Origin: CAYXGZ01 sp964464755
Lineage (GTDB): Bacteria; Planctomycetota; MHYJ01; JACPRB01
Length of the DNA stretch: 20,799 nucleotides
Direction of reading: 5' to 3'
Assembly: GCA_964464755.1 (NCBI GenBank)
Contig: CAYXGZ010000057.1
Location: 1-20,799, forward strand
Each line of letters begins with the position of its first letter. The first letter of the stretch is position 1. A program made the translations under genes and the position numbers. This document shows, piece after piece, positions 1 to 6,899 of this stretch. The notes beneath the pieces are model-generated. The model saw only the letters and a program-made list of their open reading frames with translations, did no database searches and was not told the DNA's origin.

Positions 1-484
1 CAAGGACCTGAAGTTCTCGCTCGTCGAGCCCCTCAAGCACCTGTTCAAGGACGAGGCCCGCGCCATCGGCCGCGAGCTCGGCCTGCCGCCCTCGCTGGTC
101 GACCGCCAGCCCTTCCCCGGCCCGGGGCTCGGCGTCCGCTGCCTCGGCGAGCTGCGGCGGGAGCGCCTCGACACCCTTCGCGCCGCCGACGCCATCGTCC
201 GCGAGGAGATCGAGAAGGCGGGCGCGAACCGGGGTCTCTGGCAGTACTTCGGGGTGCTCCTGCCCGTCTCCACGGTCGGCGTCATGGGCGACGAGCGCAC
301 CTACGAGGAGGTCCTCGCGGTCCGGGCCGTGGAGAGCGTCGACGGGATGACCGCCGACTGGGCCCGCCTCCCCAACGACGTCCTCGCCTCGATCAGCTCC
401 CGCGTCATCAACGAGGTGAAGGGCGTCAACCGCGTCGTCTACGACGTCTCGTCCAAGCCGCCCGCCACGATCGAGTGGGAATAG
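1..484 (+). CDS. guaA: GMP synthase (glutamine-hydrolysing), C-terminal part; 5' end outside the window
   Basis: Only the last 160 codons are visible; the frame begins at base 2 and ends at TAG 482-484. The family converts XMP to GMP using ATP and glutamine-derived ammonia, the last step of guanine nucleotide synthesis in the cytoplasm. The visible part is the C-terminal dimerisation domain with the end of the PP-loop domain. It shows the family motif RQPFPGPGLGVRCLGE near the start of the fragment, then YEEVLAVRAVES, and the typical extreme C terminus KPPATIEWE. The fit is collinear with no frameshift. A strong hairpin terminator follows directly, so guaA is the last gene of its transcript. 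Nothing can be said about the N-terminal amidotransferase domain, which lies upstream of the window. Confidence 0.96.
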   Translation, partial: KDLKFSLVEPLKHLFKDEARAIGRELGLPPSLVDRQPFPGPGLGVRCLGELRRERLDTLRAADAIVREEIEKAGANRGLWQYFGVLLPVSTVGVMGDERTYEEVLAVRAVESVDGMTADWARLPNDVLASISSRVINEVKGVNRVVYDVSSKPPATIEWE

Positions 485-485
485 A

Positions 486-515
486 AAAACCCGCGGCCCG
501 AAGGCCGCGGGTTTT
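486..515. terminator. Bidirectional intrinsic terminator between guaA and the convergent HMA-like gene
   Basis: The arms CCCGCGGCC (490-498) and GGCCGCGGG (503-511) pair perfectly around a CGAA loop. The flanking AAAA (486-489) and TTTT (512-515) extend the stem and give a T-tract on either strand. It starts 2 bases after the guaA stop and lies 18 bases beyond the stop of the minus-strand gene ending at 534, so it can serve both. Confidence 0.92.
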
Positions 516-533
516 CGAAACTCCGGATCGCGA

Positions 534-1448
534 CTACTTCTTCTCGGTCCCGCCCGCCGGCAGCGTCGGCTCGTCGTCGTCGTCCGCCGCCTTGCCGGGG
601 TAGAGGCTGAAGCCCGCCTCCTCGGCGGCCAGCACCAGGCCCGGGTCCTTCGTCGACTCGCGGATCAGCAGGACGCTGATCGTCTTCTCCTTGGGGTCCA
701 GGTCCACGCGCAGCACGCCGGGCGTCTTGAGCAGGAGCTGCTTGAGGGCCTCGGGCGAGCTGTTCGCCTCCCAGGCGTCGTAGGACAGCGTCCGCAGGCG
801 GTGCGAGCGGAGCGCGATCCAGCGGAAGCCCGAGTCCTTCACGACCTGCTGGAAGACGCGGGGGTCCGTGTCCGTCACGCGCGAGAAGATGAAGAGGCGG
901 CCGGCCTCCATGAAGACCTTCTGGACGCCGGGGGTCTTCTCCAGGGCCTCGATCAGGCCCTTCGTGGAGGTCTGGCGCTCGGAAGCCACGTCGATCGCGT
1001 ACATCGCCGGATCGACCAGCGCGGCCTTGCAGCGGATGGCCCACGAGGCGTACTCGATCGAGAAGATCTCGTCCCAGTCGCCCGTGAAATTCATCCGGAC
1101 TTCCGTCTCGGAGACGACGATCGAGGAGACGCCGGTCACCTTCTGCAGCGCCTTGAGCAGGCAGTCGCAGGGCTTCGACTCGTGCGGGATGTACCGCAGG
1201 GTGACGGGGAAGTTCGTGAGCTCCGGCGGCTTCTTCTCGGCCCGCTTCTGCCGGATGCTGCGCTTGGTCGTGCCTCCGGAGGCGTCACCGGACTCGTAGC
1301 CGGGGGTCTTGTAGGAGCCGGCACCACCGGTGCCGGGGACGGGCGGCGCACCGCCGCTCGGGGCCCCGCCGCATCACTGCGCGGAGGCCGGGACGGCCGC
1401 GCCGGCCCAGACGGCCAGCGCCGCGACGAACGAGAGCATGATCTTCAT
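534..1448 (-). CDS. Exported protein with three tandem HMA-like modules, interrupted by an in-frame TGA after the signal peptide
   Basis: The ATG at 1448 has a good Shine-Dalgarno (GGAGG, 8 nt upstream) and begins a signal peptide (MKIMLSFVAALAVWAG, then ASAQ). Codon 25 is TGA (1376-1374). The same frame then stays open to TAG at 534-536, with strongly G/C-ending codons throughout. The only conventional start after the TGA is GTG at 1139, which lies inside the first module, so translation from there would lose part of it. Three regions look like the ferredoxin-like fold of HMA (heavy-metal-associated) domains, at about residues 85-140, 160-210 and 229-284. Each has a helix followed by TPGV or VTGV and then a beta strand. 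Only the first keeps a cysteine pair (C94 and C96, in KPCDCLLKAL). The C terminus is acidic and low in complexity. A possible -10 (TAGAAT, 1491-1486) lies upstream. Function is unknown; metal binding is possible only in module 1. It may be a nonsense pseudogene, a sequence error or, less likely, recoding. Confidence 0.6.
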
Positions 1449-1529
1449 GTCGAAGGCCTCCGTGGCTCGCCCTTGGGACATGGGTATTCTACCGCGCTCC
1501 CGCCCGGGTTCTTGCGGAATCCGGATTTT

Positions 1530-2339
1530 CTAGGGGGGTACCCGGTAATCCCGGCGCACCTTCGACCACCACCCGGCCCAGGCCGCGGCGGTCTCGTGCT
1601 TCTCCCGGGTGATCGCGCGCAGCGCCTCGAGCAGCGGGGGCCGCAGCACCTGGCGCTCCGTCTTGCGGGCGTCGGGCTCGCCCTCGGCCCGGCCCGACTC
1701 CTCGCCGTTCGCCCGACGCTTCGCGTCCCGGTTGCTGAAGTCCGAGGCGCCGGGAACGGGATCGGCCACCGGCGACCCGTCGGGGATCCGGCGGTCGCCC
1801 TCGGCCCCCTCGAGCCTCGCGAGGCGCTGGACCAGGGGATCGATCGACGATCGGTTGCGCAGCGCGCCCGTCGAGACGGCCGCCGCCCGCGCGATCCAGG
1901 GATCGGAATCCAGGAGCGCGAGGTTCAGGATGCCCACCTGGTCCTCGGCCTTCATCTCGCCGAAGGCCTGCAGGATCCGGATCCGCACCGCCTGCTGCTC
2001 CGGCCCGCGGTTCGCCGGCGCGGACCAGGCCGCGGCCAGCACCCGGGACGACCCGGGCACCGAGGTGAAGCCCGCGAGGACGGAGACGGCGCCGAGGCGC
2101 ATCCCGACGCAGGACTTCGACAGCCAGGGCTGCACCGCCGCGAGGACCCGGGCGTGCGGGACGGAGGCGAGCCGGCGCAGGGCGAGGATCCGGTCCTCCT
2201 CCCGCGTCGCGGAGTCCTCGGCGACCTTCCGGAACGCCGCGACCGCCGCGTCGGCCTCCGCGTCCGTCGGCCCGTCCTGGGCGGACGCGGAGAGCGGCAG
2301 GGCGAGCAACAGCGCGGCCCAGCGGTACGCGACGGGCAT
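1530..2339 (-). CDS. Exported HEAT-repeat protein
   Basis: The 269-residue protein starts at ATG 2339, chosen because a clear signal peptide follows (MPVAYRWAALLLALPLSASAQ, one run split at A20/Q21) and GGGAG lies upstream; longer versions add a non-coding-like Arg/Ser stretch. The mature part is helical, with HEAT-type repeats: RILALRRLASVPHARVLAAV, then MRLGAVSVLAGF, then VRIRILQAFGEM, then WIARAAAVSTGALRNRSSI. The C terminus has a Trp-rich segment (AAAWAGWWSKVRRDY) that I associate with HEAT proteins of Planctomycetota and neighbouring phyla. It is the third gene of the sigma/anti-sigma unit, only 10 bases after the anti-sigma stop, so it is probably translated from the same mRNA. HEAT repeats usually bind proteins; a role as a periplasmic partner of the anti-sigma factor is inference. 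No terminator is visible after the TAG at 1530-1532. Confidence 0.8.
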   Translation of the reverse strand: MPVAYRWAALLLALPLSASAQDGPTDAEADAAVAAFRKVAEDSATREEDRILALRRLASVPHARVLAAVQPWLSKSCVGMRLGAVSVLAGFTSVPGSSRVLAAAWSAPANRGPEQQAVRIRILQAFGEMKAEDQVGILNLALLDSDPWIARAAAVSTGALRNRSSIDPLVQRLARLEGAEGDRRIPDGSPVADPVPGASDFSNRDAKRRANGEESGRAEGEPDARKTERQVLRPPLLEALRAITREKHETAAAWAGWWSKVRRDYRVPP

Positions 2340-2349
2340 CGGGACTCCC

Positions 2350-4032
2350 TTAGTCCAGCGAGCGGACGACGTCGACCGATCCGACCTCGAGCGTCCGGAG
2401 CGCCCCGCCATCCTGCACGACGCCGATCGCGAACTTCGCGAGCGGCTCGCCGGGGATCAGGTCGACCCGGTCCTTCTTGAGGTCCTGGAGGCCCCAGGTC
2501 TCGGCCAGGGGCGCGTCGAGGCGGGTCGCGCGCAGCTCGCGGCGGTAGCCTTCCGCGGAGAGCCAGAGCCGGGGCCCGCCCGCGACGTAGCGCACGCGGA
2601 GGGAGAGGCGCGTGCTGTGGGTCACGCCGCCGGGGATCTCGAAGCGGGTCCAGTGGATCGGGTCGGCGCACTCCGGCACCGAGGGGTCGCCCGCGACGGC
2701 GGGGCCGGCCTTGCCGGGCGTCGCGCGGGCCACGACCATCTCCCGGGGCCGCTGGGCGAGGTGGCGGTCGGAGAGCTTCCGGGCGGCGGCGGCGTCCCGG
2801 CCCGAGGCCGTGCCGGCCGCGGTCAGGATGACCTGCGAGCCGGGCTCGAGGGAGGCGCCGCGCTCGAGCTTGGCGGTGCCCGCGAGCAGGATGACGCGCA
2901 GCGACTCGTCGCCCGCCTCGAGGGCGATGCGGCCGTCGAGCTTCTCGAGGACGAGGGGCCGCTCGCCGTTCCAGAACTCCCAGCGCTGCTCGGAGCGGGC
3001 GGAGTCCACGACGCAGGCCCCCTGCACGAGCTGGAGGGCGAAGGCGGACGGACCGCCGCGGCCGAAGCCCGCCTCGGCGCCCGCGTCGAGCGTCACGAGG
3101 GCCCGGCCGGCGAGGTTGATCGTCGTCGTGCGGTCGGTCCGCACCGTGGACCCGAAGGCGAGCTCCGCGGGGGCCGTCTTGCCGTCGACCGGCGTGGAGG
3201 TCCACTCGAGGACCGGGACGGGGGCGAAGCGCGAGGCGATCTCGGCCCGGGTGCGGCCCGGCTCCTTCGGCGCGGGGGCCGGGGGCGGCGGCGGGACGAC
3301 CGAGGGCTCGGGGGCCGGCGCGGGGGCCGGGACCTCGGGTGCGGGAGCCTCGGGGGCGGCCGTGGGGACCGGGGCCTCGCTCGGCGCGGGCGGCGCGGGG
3401 GTCGGGGACCCGGGCGACGGCGGCACGCGGGGCACGACGAACGCCGGGCCCGGGTCGCGGGGCTCCGGCGTCCTCGAGGGCGTCCCGGCCGCGACCGGCG
3501 CGGTCAGGCCGGCGTTCCACTGGACGGCGACGTAGGTCGTGGCCACGCCGACGAGGACGGCGGCGGCCGCCAGGCGGCCGGCGGTGAAGAACACGGTGCG
3601 GCGGACCTGGCGCAGGACGATCGCCAGCGCCGCCTGCTCCTGGGCGGGGACGAGGGCCGCGATCGGCGAGTCCTTCGCGAGCCGCGTCAGGGCGGCGGCG
3701 CGCCGGCACTCGTCGCAGGACGAGAGGTGCTCCGACACGGAGGTCCGCTCGGGGACGCCGAGCTCGTCGGCGAGCCAGGCGCCGAGCTGGTCCTCCGAGG
3801 GGCAGGTCGACGGCCGGCCCAGGGCCCGTTCCACGGCGGAGCGGGCCTGCTCCTCGAACGCGGGGGCCAGGGACGACGACGGGGCGTCGCCGGCGAGCAC
3901 GGAGAGCGTGGCCGCCCGGCGGCAGGAGTCGCACGCGGCGAGGTGACGCGAAACGTCGCGCCGGGGCCCCTCCTCGAGCTTCCGCTCGATCCAGAGCGCC
4001 AGCGTCTCGTCGTCCGGACAGAACGCGGTCAT
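2350..4032 (-). CDS. Membrane anti-sigma factor: two zinc-finger modules, one TM segment, FecR-like domain, C-terminal beta domain
   Basis: The 560-residue protein starts at ATG 4032, preceded by GAGGTGG. Its N terminus carries two anti-sigma zinc fingers of identical spacing: C5/H30/C34/C37 and C77/H102/C106/C109, each with an HLxxCDxC motif, clearly an internal duplication. One membrane segment follows at about residues 153-170. A Pro/Ala-rich linker (about 183-260) could span the periplasm or cell wall. A FecR-like beta domain comes next (about 285-410; FGSTVRTDRTTTINLAG, then VILLAGTAKLERG). The last ~100 residues (from about 458) look like a separate beta-sandwich. Family knowledge says the zinc fingers hold the ECF sigma factor at the membrane and FecR-type domains sense an outside signal. 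The gene is 48 bases downstream of the sigma factor and 10 bases before the HEAT gene. The signal is not identifiable. Confidence 0.88.
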   Translation of the reverse strand: MTAFCPDDETLALWIERKLEEGPRRDVSRHLAACDSCRRAATLSVLAGDAPSSSLAPAFEEQARSAVERALGRPSTCPSEDQLGAWLADELGVPERTSVSEHLSSCDECRRAAALTRLAKDSPIAALVPAQEQAALAIVLRQVRRTVFFTAGRLAAAAVLVGVATTYVAVQWNAGLTAPVAAGTPSRTPEPRDPGPAFVVPRVPPSPGSPTPAPPAPSEAPVPTAAPEAPAPEVPAPAPAPEPSVVPPPPPAPAPKEPGRTRAEIASRFAPVPVLEWTSTPVDGKTAPAELAFGSTVRTDRTTTINLAGRALVTLDAGAEAGFGRGGPSAFALQLVQGACVVDSARSEQRWEFWNGERPLVLEKLDGRIALEAGDESLRVILLAGTAKLERGASLEPGSQVILTAAGTASGRDAAAARKLSDRHLAQRPREMVVARATPGKAGPAVAGDPSVPECADPIHWTRFEIPGGVTHSTRLSLRVRYVAGGPRLWLSAEGYRRELRATRLDAPLAETWGLQDLKKDRVDLIPGEPLAKFAIGVVQDGGALRTLEVGSVDVVRSLD

Positions 4033-4080
4033 GTCTGCACCACCTCGGGATCGGACGCCGGGGCGCCCCCGGCCGTGCGA

Positions 4081-4695
4081 TTATTCGCGCTTCTCCGCCA
4101 GCAGGGCCTTGAGCTTCTCCCGGGCCCGGAAGAGGTACGAGGACACCGTGTTCGGGGCCACGCGGAGCGTGGAGGCGATCGTCCGGTAGCTGAGCCCGTC
4201 GAGGTAGTAGAGCTTCAGGATCAGCCGGTCCTCGGCGGGCAGGCGCTCGAGCGCGCCGTGGAGCTGGTCGAAGTCCTCGCGCGTGATCTCGTCGCTGGCG
4301 GCCGCGGGGTCCTTCAGCTCCTGCATCAGGTCCGCGTCCTCGGACTCGAGCTTCACGTGCTTGAGCGAGCCCTTGCGCATCTCGGTGCGGATGAAGTCGA
4401 GCGTGCGGCGCGTCGAGAGGACCGTGAGCCAGGTCGACAGCGCGCTCTGGCCCGCGAAGCTCTTGAGGCGCCGGCAGCCGTCCTCGCAGAGCGCGGCCCA
4501 GACGGACTGCGCGGCCTCGTCGACCTGGTTGCCGTCGACGGATTTCAGGACGCGCTGCAGCGTCGTCCGCGCCGCGTGCGCGACGAGCGCGCCGTACTGG
4601 CGGATCATGAAGCGCCAGGCCTCGGGGTCGCCGCGGGAGCAGCGCCGGACGAGGTCGCGCTCCGCGTCGGACTTGGCGGGGTCGCGGGTGGACAT
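4081..4695 (-). CDS. ECF-type RNA polymerase sigma factor
   Basis: The 204-residue protein has the two-domain layout of extracytoplasmic-function sigma factors. Region 2 lies at about residues 11-104 (ERDLVRRCSRGDPEAWRFMI to STWLTVLSTRRTLDFIR). Region 4 lies at about 146-200 (LERLPAEDRLILKLYYLDG, then a helix-turn-helix with YRTIASTLRVAPNTVSSYLF). Start ATG 4695 is chosen because homology begins just after it and longer frames run into aroB; the -10 box TATACT lies 7 bases upstream, which predicts a leaderless message. The gene heads an operon with a zinc-finger anti-sigma factor and a HEAT-repeat protein, the standard arrangement for release of the sigma factor on a membrane signal. It is divergent from aroB with 40 bases between the start codons. 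Autoregulation is likely from family habits, but no ECF-type promoter is evident here. Confidence 0.92.
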   Translation of the reverse strand: MSTRDPAKSDAERDLVRRCSRGDPEAWRFMIRQYGALVAHAARTTLQRVLKSVDGNQVDEAAQSVWAALCEDGCRRLKSFAGQSALSTWLTVLSTRRTLDFIRTEMRKGSLKHVKLESEDADLMQELKDPAAASDEITREDFDQLHGALERLPAEDRLILKLYYLDGLSYRTIASTLRVAPNTVSSYLFRAREKLKALLAEKRE

Positions 4696-4702
4696 CCGCC
4701 CC

Positions 4703-4708
4703 AGTATA
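4703..4708 (-). promoter_or_regulatory. -10 box of the ECF sigma operon, 7 nt from the ATG
   Basis: On the minus strand the box reads TATACT, followed by seven bases and then the ATG at 4695. No -35 box is recognisable at 16-18 bases. The expected transcription start falls at or next to the A of the ATG, predicting a leaderless mRNA. Confidence 0.55.
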
Positions 4709-4718
4709 GCCCGTCGTC

Positions 4719-4727
4719 TGGTATCGT
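4719..4727 (+). promoter_or_regulatory. Extended -10 box of aroB, 8 nt from the ATG
   Basis: TGGTATCGT fits an extended -10 (TGn plus TATCGT, 4722-4727). Eight bases separate it from the ATG at 4736, so the mRNA would begin at or near the start codon. Its expected -35 position coincides with the -10 box of the divergent sigma operon. Confidence 0.45.
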
Positions 4728-4735
4728 GGGGCGTC

Positions 4736-5758
4736 ATGGACCGCCTGCGCCTCGGGTCGTGCCGGATCACCGTCGGCCGGGGCGCGGCGCGGGGGCTCCG
4801 CGTCGAGGGTCCCGCGTTCCTCCTCGTCGACCGGGGCGCCCTCCGCCACGCGGGCGCGTTCCGGGACCCCCGCCGCGAGTGGATCCTCCCCCCCGGCGAG
4901 CGCTCCAAGTCGCTGGCCGCCTACGCCCGGGCCGCGGGCCGCCTGGCCGCCGCGGGCCTGGAGCGGGGCCGGCCCATCGTGGGCGTGGGGGGCGGCGTCG
5001 TCGCCGACCTCGCGGGCTTCCTCGCCGCGACCTGGAAGCGCGGGGTCCCCCTGCACCTGGTGCCGACGACGCTGCTCGCGCAGGTGGACGCCGCGATCGG
5101 CGGCAAGAACGGGATCGACCTGCCCGCGGGCAAGAACCTGCTCGGGACGATCCGCCAGCCCGACTCCGTGGCGATCGACCCCTCGCTGCTCGCGACGCTT
5201 CCGGACCGGGAATTCCGCTCCGGCCTCGCGGAGGTGGTGAAGGCGGGGCTCGTCGCCGACGCCGCGCTGTTCCGGCTCTGCGAGGAGCGGATGGCCGCCC
5301 TGCTCCGCCGCGAGCCGCGGGCGGTGGACGAGGCGGTGCTCCGCGCCGTGCGGGCGAAGGTCCGGATCGTGGCGCGCGACGAGCGGGAGTCCGGGCTCCG
5401 CGAGGTGCTCAACTACGGGCACACGATCGGCCACGCGCTCGAGGCCGCGTCGGGCTGGCGCCTGCGGCACGGCGAGGCGGTGGCCGCGGGCATGGAGGCG
5501 GCGGCCTTCCTCGGCGTCGAGCTGGGGCTCACCCCGGCCGCCCTCGCGGGGCGCCAGCGCGCCGTGCTGCGGGCCGCGGGATTCGAGCTGCGGCTGCGGC
5601 TGCCCCGGGCCCGGGTCCTGGCGGCGCTCGCCCACGACAAGAAGCGGCGCGACGGCGCGGCGCGCGTCGTCGTCGTGGAGCGGCCCGGCCGCGCGCGGCG
5701 GGGCGTCGGGGTCCGCGAGCGCCTGCTCCGGGCGGCCGTCGACCGCGTCCTCCGCTGA
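4736..5758 (+). CDS. aroB: 3-dehydroquinate synthase
   Basis: The 340-residue protein catalyses the second step of the shikimate pathway, DAHP to 3-dehydroquinate, using NAD and a divalent metal in the cytoplasm. Diagnostic motifs are present in order: the NAD-binding GVGGGVVADLAGF (83-95), PTTLLAQVDAAIGGKNGID (110-128), GKNLLGTI (132-139), GLAEVVKAGL (163-172), LNYGHTIGHALE (225-236) with metal-ligand histidines, and RHGEAVAAGM (244-253). Length is normal for the family. Start ATG 4736 lies at the edge of homology and 8 bases after an extended -10 box. The gene is divergent from the sigma operon and 40 bases upstream of dprA, which has its own possible promoter. No other aro genes are nearby. 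The C-terminal 40 residues are unusually Arg-rich, as GC-rich genomes often show. Confidence 0.95.
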   Translation: MDRLRLGSCRITVGRGAARGLRVEGPAFLLVDRGALRHAGAFRDPRREWILPPGERSKSLAAYARAAGRLAAAGLERGRPIVGVGGGVVADLAGFLAATWKRGVPLHLVPTTLLAQVDAAIGGKNGIDLPAGKNLLGTIRQPDSVAIDPSLLATLPDREFRSGLAEVVKAGLVADAALFRLCEERMAALLRREPRAVDEAVLRAVRAKVRIVARDERESGLREVLNYGHTIGHALEAASGWRLRHGEAVAAGMEAAAFLGVELGLTPAALAGRQRAVLRAAGFELRLRLPRARVLAALAHDKKRRDGAARVVVVERPGRARRGVGVRERLLRAAVDRVLR

Positions 5759-5761
5759 TCC

Positions 5762-5790
5762 TTCCCGCCGGGGCGTCCGGGCCCTACACT
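5762..5790 (+). promoter_or_regulatory. Possible promoter of dprA
   Basis: TTCCCG (5762-5767), a 17-base spacer and TACACT (5785-5790) lie just after the aroB stop. The -10 is 8 bases before the ATG at 5799, again predicting a leaderless message. The -35 match is poor, so the call rests on the -10 and its position. Confidence 0.4.
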
Positions 5791-5798
5791 TGACGGCC

Positions 5799-6899
5799 AT
5801 GGCCGTGGACCTCGAATCGCTCGTCGCGCTGAACCTCTCGCAGATGGTCGGCGCGGCGCTGCACAAGCGCCTCGTCGAGCGCTTCGGCTCCGCGAAGGCG
5901 GCGCTGCAGGCGCGGGAGTCGGACCTCCGCGAGGTCCAGGGCATCGGCGAGGTGACGGCCAAGGCGATCGTCGAGGCGGCGAAGCCCGGCCGCGCCAAGG
6001 CGGAGCTCGACGCGGCCTCCGCCGCGGGCCTCACGATCCTCGCGCACGGCGGCCCGGGCTACCCCGCCGCGCTGCTGCCGCTGCACGACCCGCCCCTCGT
6101 CCTCTACGTGAAGGGCAAGATCGTCGAGCAGGACCAGCTCGCGATCGGCATCGTCGGCTCGCGCCAGTGCACCCCGTACGGGGAGCGGCAGGCCTCCCGG
6201 TTCGCCTCGGAGCTCGCGGGCATGGGGGTCACGATCGTCAGCGGCCTGGCCCGGGGCACGGACACCCGGGCGCACCTCGGGGCGCTCAAGGCCGCGAAGG
6301 GCCGCACGATCGCCGTGCTGGGCTCGGGCCTGAAGAAGATCTACCCGGCCGAGAACGCCCCGCTCGCGGAGCAGATCGCCGCGCGCGGCGCCGTCGTCAG
6401 CGAGTTCCCGCTCGAGGCCGGCCCGGAGCCGCAGAACTTCCCCCGCCGCAACCGCATCGTCAGCGGGCTGTCGCTGGGCCTGCTCGTCATCGAGGCCTCG
6501 GAGAAGAGCGGTGCGCTGATCACGGCCGACTGGGCCATGGAGCAGGGCCGCGAGGTCTTCGCGCTGCCCGGCGCGGTGGACAACCCGCTCTCGCGCGGCT
6601 CGCACCTCCTCCTGAAGCAGGGGGCGACGCTCGTCGAGACGCCGTTCGAGGTGCTCGAGGAGCTGCCCGCGCTGCAGCCGCTGCTGCGCAAGGTGGACCT
6701 GGGGACCTTCCTCTCGCCGATCGAGAAGTCCGTGCTCTCCGGGCTCTCGGACCGGCCCAAGGAGGCCGACGGCGTCGCCGCGGCCACGAAGCTGCCCGAG
6801 GTGACCGTGGGGCAGCTGCTGGGGCGGCTCGAGGCGCGGGGGCTGGCGAGGAAGACCGAGGCGGGATGGACGAGGATCCCGCGGCCGCTCAAGTCGTGA
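5799..6899 (+). CDS. dprA: DNA-processing protein DprA (Smf)
   Basis: The 366-residue protein belongs to the DprA/Smf family, which loads RecA on incoming single-stranded DNA during natural transformation. The N terminus (about 1-65) has a helix-hairpin-helix-like region with VQGIGEVTAKAIVEA. The Rossmann-like core shows GIVGSRQCTPYG (117-128), VSGLARGTDTRAHLGAL (147-163), VLGSGLKKIYP (173-183), FPRRNRIVSGLS (214-225) and SGALITADWA (237-246). The C terminus (about 305-360) is the usual winged-helix domain. ATG 5799 is used; TTG 5790 would add three residues, but it overlaps the -10 box. No other competence genes are in the window. The 3' end overlaps the convergent PP-loop gene by 11 bases. 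Confidence 0.94.
   Translation: MAVDLESLVALNLSQMVGAALHKRLVERFGSAKAALQARESDLREVQGIGEVTAKAIVEAAKPGRAKAELDAASAAGLTILAHGGPGYPAALLPLHDPPLVLYVKGKIVEQDQLAIGIVGSRQCTPYGERQASRFASELAGMGVTIVSGLARGTDTRAHLGALKAAKGRTIAVLGSGLKKIYPAENAPLAEQIAARGAVVSEFPLEAGPEPQNFPRRNRIVSGLSLGLLVIEASEKSGALITADWAMEQGREVFALPGAVDNPLSRGSHLLLKQGATLVETPFEVLEELPALQPLLRKVDLGTFLSPIEKSVLSGLSDRPKEADGVAAATKLPEVTVGQLLGRLEARGLARKTEAGWTRIPRPLKS

Noticed and set aside
1341..1376. Selenocysteine at the TGA of the HMA-like gene, with a GC-rich hairpin downstream as SECIS
   Set aside because: GC-rich sequence folds everywhere here, residue 25 just after a signal peptide is an unusual place for selenocysteine, and no sel genes are visible. Kept only as a remote alternative.
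1374..1448. A free-standing 24-residue peptide gene (signal peptide alone)
   Set aside because: The coding character continues in the same frame beyond the TGA, so a broken longer gene is a better explanation.
1609..6034. Very long open frames on both strands (over 1300 codons each) across the sigma, anti-sigma and aroB genes
   Set aside because: They are Arg/Gly/Pro/Ala-rich, lack domains, and run in alternative frames of clearly recognisable genes. Long spurious frames are expected at this GC content because stop codons are rare.
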